Assembly (NCBI GenBank): GCA_903813345.2
Contig: CAIIXF020000005.1
Location: 12,403,375-12,467,374 of the forward strand
Direction of reading: 5' to 3'
Source: Owenia fusiformis
Lineage: Eukaryota; Annelida; Polychaeta; Sabellida; Oweniidae
DNA length: 64,000 nt
Within the stretch, counting starts at the first letter, position 1. Each line of letters starts with the position of its first letter. Under the pieces are notes generated by a model. The model was given only the letters and a program-made list of their open reading frames with translations, did not search any database and was not told the DNA's origin. The translations under genes and the position numbers were made by a program. Positions 8,986 to 20,579 of this stretch are shown in pieces.

Positions 8986-10107
8986 TATAATATCATCAAA
9001 GAAATCATCCACAGGATCAGATAATATATTAAACACAGAGGGACAGAAAGTTAACACAACTTAGAATAATGGATCAGTCATTAAGAATACAATTCTACAA
9101 AAGAAAAAGGAAAGGATACCAGAGGAAATAAAAAAGGAAATCATAAACAGATGAATAGTGAATTAAATAATATGATTTGCAGCTCTGAAACAGATCAAAA
9201 CGGTAAGCTAAAATGAAACAGCAAAGTATTAAAAATACTGTACTCCTGGTAAATTTCGACAAAATAACATTTTGCAATTTTTCAAAATTGCAATATCGTT
9301 GCTATTTAATTTCGCGGATTTGACTTGATGACATTTCGCAGATTGTACAAGTTGAATTTTTTCCTCCAGCTCTGTAAACTCCATATTCATAATATTAATA
9401 TACTTACATGCCTTTTTACATATGCATGAGCTTAGCAAGTACATCAATTGTTGATATAAAATTGAATAATACCCCATGTTAACATTTTCTCAATGTACTA
9501 GTACTGTATATTGAAGAAAAAGAACATACAGGCTGACAGTATAGTACTAGTACTAATACTAGTAATTGTAGATAATCAAATACAAAAAGAGTGATCACAA
9601 TCAACCCGTTTAGAATCCGAATAATGTTTGTATTTCTCACGTTTAGGGCATTTATTTGAATATTCTTGAATGGCTTTTTGAACTTTAATTTGTAGGATAT
9701 CATTGTCGTCATCAGTTCTTGCCTTTGTTGGCCTAATAAGCCAATTCAAAATGTTAGATGTTTTAGGCCTTTTTTGAATTATCGCCCAACAACACTGGAT
9801 GAAACGTTTGATACCAAACGAAACATATCAAAAGTCACAGATCAAATCCTCGGGGATATAAAAGACAAATTTCATGACCATAAATGTTCGCAATTTTACT
9901 ACATTCGCGAACAAAGCAAAATTAAATCGACTCAAACAATACCCGGAGTACAGTAACAGTAGATCAGAAAGCAAAACACTGAGTGAGTAAAATAATTGAG
10001 AATTATTATAGAAAATAACAAGGTAATAGAGGTTGATTAAATAAATAGATCACTACCAAACCTTTTCTGATATGAGGTAAGTGTCAAAATTATTTTTCTA
10101 TAATGTG
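8986..10107. other. No recognisable gene
   Basis: AT-rich sequence. A 61-codon open frame at 9774-9956 (+) has no recognised motif and no splice context and is not called. The right limit of the Helentron could not be placed: no convincing terminal hairpin was seen here. Confidence 0.5.
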
Positions 10108-10111
10108 TTAA

Positions 10112-10515
10112 GGTACAGTTGGAAAGTAACATTTTGGTAAAAAAATGCTATACCTGCACATGTTATTTTCTGGTACAAAATAAATTATGAAGGCATGTGT
10201 CAATTTCCTTGCTTTTTTCAGGAAAGTATCATTACATTGTCTTCTTATAGAATATCTGGTAGGAGTTCAATGGGAACTTCAGGAAATTCCGATATTTCAC
10301 ACTTTCTATTGTTCCAAATTTTCTTTCAAAGTTTTCAGACAACACAGGAACTATCATTGACCTGTTTCTAGGTTTACTAAAAAAAGACAGTGTAATGATC
10401 CTTTCCTGAAAAAAGCAAGGAAATACACACATGACTTCATATTTAATTTTGTACCAGAAAATAACATGTGCAGGTATAGCAATTTTTTACCAAAATGTTA
10501 CTTTCCAGCTGAACC
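10112..10515. mobile_element. 404-bp MITE with about 130-bp inverted arms and TTAA flanks
   Basis: Left arm starts GGTACAGTTGGAAAGTAAC, right arm ends with the complement GTTACTTTCCAGCTGAACC. TTAA lies on both sides (10108-10111, 10516-10519). The arms include a polypyrimidine-like CTTGCTTTTTTCAGGA block. The target suits piggyBac/Kolobok (TTAA) or PIF/Harbinger (TTA). The ends do not follow the TTAAAGGRR pattern of the other TTAA family in this window, so it is a separate family. No coding potential. Confidence 0.75.
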
Positions 10516-11024
10516 TTAAGCTTTAAAATCAAACAGATGCCACAGAAGAAAATAAACTTTCATATATTAAATATTCATTCATTCGTTAATTAACAAGGAT
10601 AATTATTGTTGGATGAATCACAGCTGCTATCATGATTTATTACTTGACCATTTCCAAAAAGCTATGATTTTTATTAAATAATTAAAAATTTACAATTTAG
10701 TCATAAACGTCTGCTCCTAGAGACTGTATGACGTACACTGTTAAAATAAAACAATAAAAATACACTCATGAGTATATCAGTATTTTCAATATACATTTTA
10801 GATTGTAGCTTAGTATAGATGCCATGTTGATATGCAGTGACACTAGCAGAGGTGCTTTCACAAAGTGAACTCGATGCACTGTTATTCTGATAGACAACTG
10901 AGGCATGACCATGGCAACAAACCACCTGGGGAGGTCACTTAGCCTCCTTCAGGATGAACTGGAAGGTAAGTACAAGTAGTAGCCGCTGGTCATATGTTGG
11001 CTTGATATTGCAAGAAAAAGTAAT

Positions 11025-11230
11025 TATTTCCAGAAAACATTTTGGGAAAATTGCTATACTTGCCCATGTGGTTTTTTGGTATAAAATAAAGTATGAAGAC
11101 ATGTGTGTATTTCCTTGCTTTTTTCAGGATAGTGTTATTACATAGTCTTCTTTTAGTGAACCTAGTAAGTGGTTAATGGCAGTCCAGTGTTATTGAAAAA
11201 TGTGGAAAAGAGATTTGTAAAATTGAATAA
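11025..11230 (+). mobile_element. Partial second copy of the 10.1-kb MITE
   Basis: Shares with the 10,112-10,515 element the blocks TTGCTATACTTGCCCATGTG, ATGAAGACATGTGTGTATTT and CTTGCTTTTTTCAGGATAG, then continues into loop-like sequence (AGTGAACCTAGTAAGTGGTTA). It has one arm plus part of the loop only, so it is truncated. Confidence 0.65.
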
Positions 11231-12884
11231 TTTTTCATGATATATATCAGCATTCCATGGATTTGCCCTGAGGCTTTTGCACTCAATGTCAATATTGAGG
11301 TAATAGTGTATAAATATTATCCTACATTATGGTATTCCCCATGAGGCTTTTGTACTCAATATCAGATATAAACCTTATAATGTACTTACCAAACAAAAAT
11401 TTCCAAAAAGCCTTAGTTAAGCTTTAATGTCCTGCTAAAGAACCCTTATTCTTACTATTGAAAATGGATTCTTGCAATACTCACCAATATGAATCTACTT
11501 GTTGAGACCCGATCAACTTGAGTTCTGAGAAAATGAGGATTTCATCAAGGGTGCCATTGACTTAACATTGGGATGCAGTTGACTTTATCCTGCATATCTA
11601 TGGACTCACTTGTCATTTTTTATTCTAGTGCATTGTGTCATATTATAATATTACACCAGAGACTTTTGTATACAAAGTAAATCCAAACCTGTGAAGATAG
11701 AGGTCTTATTATACTGAAGTTCAGTATAAAGTGTTTATTGCATTTAAAATGTTTTCATTGTAATTATCGTGTGTTGGACAGGTGTGTATAAAAGAGAACT
11801 TTGTCATCACAATAGAATTTATGAATACCAGTATTACTATGGCCAAATGCATAAGTTGATATTGGTCCATCTGAGCTTTCATAAACATTGTCATAAACTA
11901 TGTCTAACTGTTATTAAAAACGTTGACTCCAGCAACTGATATACATGATTGGAATACTCCCAGACACAAGGAAAGCTGTCACATACTTGTTGGATGTTTG
12001 GAAGACTTTATAGTGACTGACAGAATAAGAACAGTATGTTCAGGAGAAGGGGTCAAGTTCTCAGCTTTTACTTTAACAGCAGCCAGGTCAGTGGAATAGA
12101 CTAGATATACACCCATTGTCATGATCAGAAAATATTTATATAAAGTTGTGTATTATCTGTGAGTTGTAGATCTTGAATTTCTCAGTTCATGTATTTTTAA
12201 TAGAATTTAACTTGCAGTCGTGACTTTACTGTCAGTTAAAGTTAAAATTTGAATCTCCCTCTATAAATTATGACCTAATGATTTCAAAATATCTGTAGTT
12301 CTTTATCAACGATACATATAACGGTTTATGTACTATAAGATGGTATGTTTCTTTTATAAGTGCAGTATTAACACAAATAGTCATTTCAGTTTCATGCGAA
12401 ATCTATATTTTTACTACTAACTATGAGAAATTGAGGAAAAGACGTGATTACTGCTCGAAGCCCACATACCAGAAAGTAATCAAAAGCGATTCATTGGATA
12501 TCCATTTCTCGTCTTTTCCATACATTGTGTAGGACTTGAAACTACTTCTTTTCCTCATAAAAATTGCAATTTCCACATATACAAATTCAATTTGGAATTG
12601 TTAGATATGCAAAATACCCCACTCAGTAACAACGGTGTCATCTGTATACAATATTTTTATCTATTTCTTATAGAAATACTTTCCAACACTTGGAGCAATC
12701 ATACTAAATTTTTTGAAACAATTTTAGATATTTCTGATATCTCTCTGGAGTGAATAGCATTCAAGAAGGTAATGAACTATGCGTCAATTCCATTAAAACA
12801 TTTCTTGCTTTTTGCACTTTTTCGCACACGATTGGGAATTTCGTGAATGAATCCTAATTTTTTGACTCCCAAAATCTACATAAA

Positions 12885-12965
12885 GAGTAAAACCTGTGAA
12901 ATACCTTTGTAAGTCAAACAATATTTTTTGGTTCCAAAGCTGTTTTACTCAGATTTTACTGTATT
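12885..12965. repeat. Short inverted-repeat relic (AGTAAAACCTGTGAAAT family)
   Basis: Begins AGTAAAACCTGTGAAATACC and ends near CAGATTTTACTGTA, forming a loose hairpin. Related sequence occurs at 13828-13977, 50680-50715 and 55993-56035. It lies inside an intron position of the pseudogene. Confidence 0.45.
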
Positions 12966-13827
12966 CCAAAAAACATACACAAGATTCACAAAAAAACATG
13001 TCTATTTCAGACTGCCTCCTACCAGATCCATGGAGCAGAGGTTGAGCGCTATGCCTACTATAACAGTCTATGGGACTACAGGTTGGTAGAGAGTACTACC
13101 CACACTCCTCCATGGTGCTTGACACTCACCACAACAAGACAAACAACGAAACATGATATTGACTGAGTGTTTCCTGCCGTAAATGCCAGTGAAGCCACCT
13201 ACAGGACACTTGCTGTAGCTAATTTTGGCACCACACCTATCTTGTATTGCACCAGATTCCAATGGGTATGTATTACTTTTGTGTTTTCAAAACATATTAG
13301 CATTAACCTTGAATAGGTATTATTTTAAATTATCATCATCAAAATTTTGTATTCTTGCAGATTTGCATCCTTCATTTCATATTTGAATTCAATGATCCAT
13401 GCATTGTATATTCAGTTATATTGTTCTTAACCTTGTGTTTATAGCATATTCAGTGTAAAGTTCACCAAGAGACAACTAACTGATGGATACCAAATGTTTG
13501 TGTTGAAAACTCTTCCTAAAGAGGTGAACACATACAGACTGACACTCAAACTGTGCCTTAATGATGCTGACAAAAACACACAGGTTTGAATTTTATGTTG
13601 AATTTTTTGGAAGATATCAATATTGCAAAGGAGGGGAGAGGGAAGGTGGCCATTTTTCACAAAACGTTACTTACTAGGAATGCATGTAAAAGTATTTTTG
13701 TTCCCTTGAACTAATGGCCTTGAAAATGGCCTAATAATGGAATGTATGATATAAATCGATTATACACTGGGAGGTTTTGGATACACATACCATATATCCT
13801 GAGGGATAATTGTACATTCAAAAGCAC

Positions 13828-13977
13828 AGTTAAACCTGTAAAGTGTAACACCTCCATAAGTGGAACACTTCAAAGTCCTGTTACCCATTAACTATTGTAA
13901 AATAAATCTCTGTAAGTGGAAAATTTCCTATTTAGAAGTGCTACATGTGTTCTACTTACACAGGCTTTACTGTGCAT
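13828..13977. mobile_element. About 150-bp hairpin MITE
   Basis: Left CACAGTTAAACCTGTAAAGTG pairs with right ACTTACACAGGCTTTACTGTG. The body holds AAGTGGAACAC-type words on both arms. Same family as the relics at 12885, 50680 and 55993. No coding capacity; target duplication unclear. Confidence 0.6.
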
Positions 13978-16889
13978 GCATTTTGTAAATTAATTTAAAT
14001 TGAAAAACCTTCATGTTACTATCATAAAGGAGATATCTTATGGTTGTGAGTTCATTGCTCTTTGTTTTAGGACATCTTAGTGTGGGAATCTGTAGATTAA
14101 ACTAAATTAATTATCAAAGGTATATCAAAAATATCAAATTATGAAATTATTAAAAAAAATCCTAAACCAACAATATTCATCAAAACTTTTTCTTGTTTAT
14201 TTGAGGATTTCTGTTTTTATGCAAAAACTCTTGCTGCACTCACACATTTGAAGATATCAATATCCAATCAAGAATACAAACGATATTTTTTCAAAGTTAA
14301 TGGTATTCAATTAATACTTTGCAACAAAACTGAGAGACACAATAAAACTGCAGAAAAATAACCAAGACTCTCCTATGATTTGTAGGTTTAAGTGAAAATT
14401 GAACCACAAAGATGCAAAGCTATTATCAGTTCACCCTCCGAAAGGAACCATCCCATCCAATGAGTCCCAAAACCATACATGAGCTTTTAAACTCACCTGA
14501 AAGAAGAACTTTGTCTCAAAGCCTAGTCTCATAGTCTGGGTCCAAGGTCAAAGTGCAACAAACTAAACAGGCAAGAAGAAACAGTTCGTACTATGTGTGT
14601 TAGCTGAACGATCTCTTGGGCAAATAGAGGTAGGGGAAATATAAGATATGTGAGTTGTATGTGCGATCTTATTTTGATATGAGTTATTTTGAACTTCTAC
14701 TAAAATTTTGAAATTATATTGAATTACCATTCAAAGAACATAGTTGGTAAATACATGTAAGGTTAAATACATTGTACATAAAATGAATATGCATTTTAAG
14801 TCATTCACAAAATATTTTCTTAAAATGATTATAGAATTCTATCCCTACCCACAAATAACTTGTATTTATTCATACATTCTAGGTTGAGTCTACATGGTAG
14901 ACTATGGTAATGTTGTGGTTGGAAGCTCAGCTACACAGAATATAGTTCTGGTGAACACAAGCAATTGAAGTCTCCAATATAAACTAGATATAGAGCAGAA
15001 TGTCACTGGGGATGTCCCTGATGAAGTCATCAATGACAGTATTGGTAAGCAGTAGGTATGAAAACACATTACTCCTGAATTCCAAGTTTAATTTATTTGT
15101 TATTTATTTTTATAAGTTCCTTATGGAAATAGTGCTAAGACATTTTTAATTACAAGACATTCACATCTATACATGTCATTATATATACTAGATATAGTAA
15201 TGATTGTACAATCGTCTCTCTGCATATACATGTATTATCATATACGCTTATGTAGTTAATTATTTAATCACTAAATGGAATAATTATTTATTATATTGAA
15301 TGTAATAATATTATATTTTTCACCATTTCTAACCATATCCATTAATCATTATTCCAGCACTACGGTTAGAAAGAAGCTTTAGTATCCTTCCAGCATACTC
15401 AAAAGTTATGGTGATAGGCACAGTTCAACCAATGTGACGGCTCTGTTATCAGTTTGCTATTTCATACCAGCTGATTACATCACAAAAAGGTGATAATATT
15501 GAACTCATTGAAACTCAACATTTGTACCACATTTTGGCATTGGGTGTGTTCCCAGTTATGTCAATCACTGATGCCCGTTGCTATAATAGCGTTAAAGGGA
15601 TCAGCAAAAACAATTATGGAATCAATTCTCATTGGATAACCTGAACATGTGTCTTGATTCAATGCCATTTGTGCATTAGATATTATATTCTTTGACATCA
15701 AGGAAAATGTACAGCCGGGTTTTTAGCCAAACTTATGTAATTTGATTTGTTAAGTTTCTATCATCAATATGAAGTACAATTTCTTTGCACTTTTCCTTGG
15801 GTAAAGCAGAATAGACATTTAACACTGTTTGCTAATAAGATTTCCTTATGAGATCTCTTTAAATTTTAGCTGCAGAAGAAGACAGCCTGTTCACACCAGG
15901 TCTCGGTTGGACTCTAACTTATTAGTGCTACTCCAGTAGGAACAGTGCCATGTGTGAGCCATATACAACTCATGACTGAGAACTTCGGAGCAGTACCTAC
16001 TGAATGGTAAATACTTAATATTATATAAAACAAGATATTGAATTATTTTACACGTCATTTTGATTTAGTCTTGGATGGAAGAATTTAATCTCAGACCTAA
16101 AAGAATTGTATCTATTGTAAAGTATAGAATGAATTTAATGTGGTCTAATTGACCATTTTCCATATAAATGGAACAATAGATGGCATCATGGGTATTGGTA
16201 GGGCTTAATAACATGGCAACTCAATGGCAAGAGTCACTTAATTTATTGATTTAACAAGTAATTCCATTTGGATCAACTTAAAACACCATTGAACTTTAAC
16301 TATATGATATTATTGACATGTGGATTGTGATTTCACATTAAAATTGTAATTCTTATAAGAGTAAATGAACTTTTCAAGATTTTCAACATTGTTTTAATTG
16401 GGGTTTTACCCCGACCATTTCTAGAAATCTTGAAAATCTCTAGAATTTGAATATAGGTACATAAACAGTGCAAATCAAAGTTTAGAAAATTACACACAGA
16501 ATTCAAATATGCCATCAAATAGAAGAAAATGTCAGTCTTAAGTAATTAAAAATACAGATCTTCTAAAATCTCATTAAAAACTATCCTTTAATGAGATTTC
16601 AAAGCTATATGGAAAAGCCTCTATTGACCAGGTCCTAGTGCCCCATAGGGAGTTACTTTAAATCTGGCAAGTTCAATGTTTGGCATGTATATTGGAAATA
16701 ATTTAAGTTCCTCAGATGACAATTATTGATAAGTAGAATTGATTTGAATACTGGTGAGTCACCCTGAATTATTCTCAAATGCTGAGGAGGTCACTAAAAC
16801 CTTTGAACTTCATTTAAAGCAGCTTAATTTGGATAGAAAATATAAGTTTTAATCCAAAAATTATTTCCAATCACTTCTTCTGTTCAAAG

Positions 16890-17098
16890 AATACTCTATG
16901 GAAACATTTGATGTTGTAATGAATGAAGACATTTTTCTCCAGATGAAAGTAATGGACAACAAGCCATTTGAGATCACCCCCAAGAAGGGCAAGCTGCAGC
17001 CAGGAAAGTGTAAGACAATCAAGTTCTACAAACATGACATGGCTGGTACAGACAGCCTTCCGGTCCTACTCAAGGAGACCTCAGGCAGGGAAATATTG
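16890..17098 (+). pseudogene. Best-preserved exon of the CFAP65-like gene (ASH domain)
   Basis: No stop in about 69 codons, acceptor TTCAAAG before 16890 and donor GTATGG after 17098. Reads PFEITPKKGKLQPGK then YKHDMAGTDSLPVLLKET and GREIL, the pattern of an ASH-domain beta-sandwich in ciliary proteins. The GC content is visibly higher than its surroundings, as expected for former coding DNA. No further exon was found to the right: the sequence passes into repeats. Confidence 0.6.
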
Positions 17099-17134
17099 GT
17101 ATGGGATGTTTTGGATACACCTTTGTTTATTCAT

Positions 17135-18012
17135 TTTTATGTCACTACCCCAAGTCATGACATATTGTTACAGTCTCCAATGTTTTTGTAGACTGTTCGG
17201 CATTTGGTTGTTGGTGTTCAACAGGGTAATTGGACAACTCATTCCCTAGACAACTCATCCCTGGACAATTCATCCTCTGGACAATTCATCCCTGGACAAC
17301 TCATCCCCTAAACAAATCATCCTTCGGCATGTTTGAGTAATGTAATGTTATACATTATCAATTCATGTTTGATATTCAAATGATTTTTTTAATGTTTTAG
17401 TTTGAATATGATCAGATTTAAGTTGCATAAACATATATAACACGAACAAATAATTTTTGGAGGGGAAATCTTTACTGTTAGAAAACCAAGGAGATGAATC
17501 AATTAACCAATTAATCTGTGATTTGTTTTGTAAATATTACCTTTTAAATTTTACTTTTAATATACAATTTTGATATTGTATTAACATTGATAAAAGAAGC
17601 TTCTTTGATGTCATAAATATGCTTGTTCAGTTCATAACTCAAATATTCTTTAATCCTAGGATTATTTTTTTACAGTATTCACAGATAAAAACTTTTACAG
17701 ATAAAGTTCCTAAAGTTCATGTTTTCAAGTTTAAATTTCATAATTTTGTGTCAATAAAGTGAAAAATAATATTTTGGATGATCCAAGGTGTATTTATTTG
17801 ATATTTCCTTTCAAAAAATCACTTTACAATTTAGCTTCGTGTGATAAAGGATGATTTGTCCAGGGGATGAGTTGTCTAGGATGGGTTGTCCAGGGGATAA
17901 GTTGTCCAGGGGATGAGTTGTCTAAAGGATGAGTTATCCAGGGATGAGTTGTCTAGGGGATGACCTGTCCCCAAGCCAAAAAGTGGTGACATTTTGCATG
18001 TTAATGCCTTGT
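17135..18012. repeat. Dispersed repeat (related to 53,405-53,575) interrupted by a foldback element
   Basis: The left flank TGACATATTGTTACAGTCTC and the right flank GTGACATTTTGCATGTTAAT both have close counterparts at 53,405-53,575, where about 80-90 bp separate them instead of about 800. This suggests that 17,228-17,970 is an insertion into this repeat. Confidence 0.55.
17228..17970. mobile_element. Foldback element whose inverted arms are tandem GGACAACTCATCCCC units
   Basis: Left arm (17228-17322) is about five 16-20 bp units such as GGACAACTCATCCCCT. The right arm (17848-17970) is the reverse complement, GGATGAGTTGTCCAGGG, about seven units. The 520-bp centre is AT-rich with no frame. 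A solo cluster of the same unit lies at 29,105-29,162. The structure matches foldback-type elements in which the inverted arms are themselves tandem arrays. Confidence 0.7.
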
Positions 18013-18118
18013 CTTTGAATATGTGACTTCTCCATCCAACATCATCCATCATCATTTTTTGATTGAATCTAACTGCTCATCATCTAGGTAAAGTGTCAAA
18101 ACTGGATGCTCAGTAACT

Positions 18119-19557
18119 TTAAGTTACTATAATCCCTTAACTAGAACAACGGCAACGCCAAAGCGTAGCGAATCCCATCGAACAGCCATGGATGGCATTT
18201 TTACAAACAAAGTATATAGCAAAAATGGCAGGCAATTTTCAAAATGACCGCCTTCTACCAAAAGTGTCGTTAGACCATTTGCCATACTTATAGTATTCAC
18301 ATACCAAATATGAACAAAATCGCTCCACTACTTTTCGAGTTATAGTAAAATACGTTAAAATGGTGGCCATTTTTCAAAATGGCCACCTTCTACCAAAAGT
18401 GTCATTAGACAGTGTGCCATGGTTACAATATTCACATACCAAATATAAACAAAATCGCTTCACTACTTTTCGAATTATTATAAAATACATTAAAATGGCG
18501 GCCATTTTTCAAATTTTTTTCAAAATGGCCACATTCTACTAAAAGTGTCATAGGATAGTGTGTCATGCTTTTAGTATTCACATACCAAATATGAACAAAA
18601 TCGCTTCACTACTTTTCGAGTTATAGTAAAATACATTAAAATTTTAAGTTAATAAGTTTAAGTTACTATAATCCCTTAACTAGAACAACGGCAACGCCAA
18701 AGCGTAGCGAATCCCATCGAACAGCCATGGATGGCATTTTTACAAACAGAGTATATAGCAAAAATGGCCGCCATTTTTCAAAATGACCGCCTTCTACCAA
18801 AAGTGTCGTTAGACCATTTGCCATACTTATAGTATTCACATACCAAATATGAACAAATCGCTCCACTACTTTTCGAGTTATAGTAAAATACGTTAAAATG
18901 GCGGCCATTTTTCAAAATGGCCGCCTTCTACCAAAAGTGTCATTAGACAGTGTGCCATCCTTATAGTATTCACATACCAAATATGAACAAAATCGCTTCA
19001 CTACTTTTCGAGTTATAGTAAAATAGGTTAAAATGGCGGCCATTTTTTAAAATGGCCACCTTCTACCAAAAGTGTCTTTAGACAGTGTGCAATGTTTATG
19101 GTATTCACATACCAAATATGAACAAAATCGCTCCACTACTTTTCGAGTTACAGCAAAAATCGTAAAATAACGAGTAAAGGCCGCCATTTTTCAAGATGGC
19201 TGCCATGTGCTTCTTTAATATCTACATTTCTAGCTTTATTAATGTCATATATAATTTTTTTACATCTAAAACATATTCCTATTACAGTTTTACATATTGC
19301 ACCTAAATTACTGTAAATTCGGCACTAAAATGGCCGCCATTTTGAAATGAGCGGCCATTTTGAAAATCGGCTTTCGAGCAGAACTTCCACCTCCATAGGG
19401 TATATGTGTACAAAATATGAACAAAATCGGGCCAACGGTATTTGAGTTATTGCCCGGACGGACGGATGGACGGACGGACGTACGTACTGACGGACGAACT
19501 GACGGATGGACGGACGAAGGCGTTCCCTATATCCCTCTGGACTTCGTTCGATGGGAT
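18119..19557. mobile_element. Satellite-cored element with ATCCCATCGAAC inverted ends and GACGGACG microsatellite
   Basis: The core is a tandem of about 170-180 bp units built on AAAATGGCGGCCATTTTTC, ACCAAATATGAACAAAATCG and ACTACTTTTCGAGTTATAG. A roughly 541-bp segment is itself duplicated (18119 and 18660 start alike). Near the right end is a GGACGGACGGATGGACGGAC microsatellite (about 19453-19520). Inverted ends: ATCCCATCGAAC at 18172 and GTTCGATGGGAT at 19546-19557. The same family lies in opposite orientation at 51,983-52,871. Open frames across the microsatellite are artefacts. Confidence 0.75.
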
Positions 19558-19617
19558 AATTACCCGGATAAACACCAATTCACTTATCAAGAAATACCAT
19601 TCATTTCTATATCTGAT

Positions 19618-20257
19618 GTCCCAAAAAATAAGACACTTTTTGACAAGTATTTTCTCGACAACTGATTAACCAAATTCAATGAAAATTCGTACGAAGTAGC
19701 CCAAGAGTATCATTAGAAAGGTATAAAAATATGAAAAAGATCAAGTAAATGTTATGTGAGTACTTAGAATTAGATGGACCAAGTTCTTCTGCTAGTGCTA
19801 TGAATATGTAAGAGATGGGTCTCATAGTATGTGTATATTTTTGAATTATAGACTGTATTTCAAAATAACCAATATCAATGTAAAAGTCACGTATTAATCC
19901 ATTTCTAAGTATTTATTCTAACAATATCTCCTCCAATTAATTTTGAGAATGAATGGATTTTGGAAATTTAGGAAGAATAAAAAAAATTAATTAAACATGA
20001 CACACAGACAAGCTATTTTGACAGTTTGACAAATGGTATCACCTGATAGCTGGTACACACTCTATACAGGTCTCATCGCACAGCTCCGGTGTGCTTTTTT
20101 GTTTGAATTTCTTAGCGCTCACAGAATGTTGATCTTGTTTATATTTTGACAACTTGCTAATGATATTCGTAGGCTACTTTGTACGAATTTTCAGTGAATT
20201 TGGTTTATCAGTTGTCGAGAAAATTCTTGTCAAAAAGTGTCTAATTTTTTGGGACAC
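19618..20257. mobile_element. 640-bp MITE with about 85-bp inverted ends
   Basis: Left GTCCCAAAAAATAAGACACT continues through TTTCTCGACAACTGATTAACC to CGTACGAAGTAGCC; the right end carries the complement (GGCTACTTTGTACG to TTTTTTGGGACAC). Several dozen bases pair with few mismatches. No frame. It abuts the satellite-cored element on its left. Confidence 0.75.
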
Positions 20258-20579
20258 ACAATACAAGGAAAGTAAGCAATGTTTTGGAGGATATGCTTCA
20301 AACTTTTTTTGTATAAATTACTCTTTTAGTATTTGCACTTGATATTTTTTCGATTCTGGTATATTGAAATGCATTGTCTTTGATGTCAATATTCTTCATG
20401 TATCGTCATACAAATTGTTATTTCTGTACTCTCAGAAGAAGGATAAGATGTTAAGGGTTAACAATACTAGCAATCTACCTTTTGGAGTGGCTCACCAAGG
20501 GGAACATCAGTCCCAACATGACAGCAGCTCCCATAAAATGCTAAATACCTGTAAATTGATCATTTGACTTTGCCTGATT

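Larger units (their letters stand above)
10911..17098 (+). pseudogene. Broken ciliary ASH/MSP-repeat gene, CFAP65 (CCDC108)-like
   Basis: Exon-like islands with AG/GT borders: 10911-10965 (possible first exon, MATNHLGRSLSLLQDELE), 11933-12086, 13011-13265, 13445-13583, 14883-15044, 15358-15489, 15870-16006 and 16890-17098. Motifs are of ASH/MSP Ig-like type: VDYGNVVVGSSATQNIVL, EATYRTLAVANFGTTPI, and F-E-I-T-P-K-K-G-K-L-x-P-G-K followed by GTDSLPVLLK and GREIL. Known: such domains build axonemal proteins (CFAP65, HYDIN, CFAP47). Breaks: TGA at 13164, 14885, 14966 and 15435, a frame break in 15870-16006, and mismatched phases between some exons. The 15044/15358 junction does match in phase. 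Best read as a decayed copy, or a real gene in a poor assembly. CFAP65 is a family-level guess. Confidence 0.55.

Noticed and set aside
9774-9956. Small open frame MNYRPTTLDETFDTKRN
   Set aside because: No recognisable motif, no splice signals, not linked to the transposon frame.
10232-10432. Possible coding exon (minus), frame ending near a TTTTTTCAGG acceptor-like block
   Set aside because: It lies across the loop and arm of the 404-bp MITE, and the related copy at 11.1 kb has stops in the same frame.
19417-19669. Overlapping frames rich in DGRTDGRTD
   Set aside because: Translation of the GGACGGAC microsatellite.
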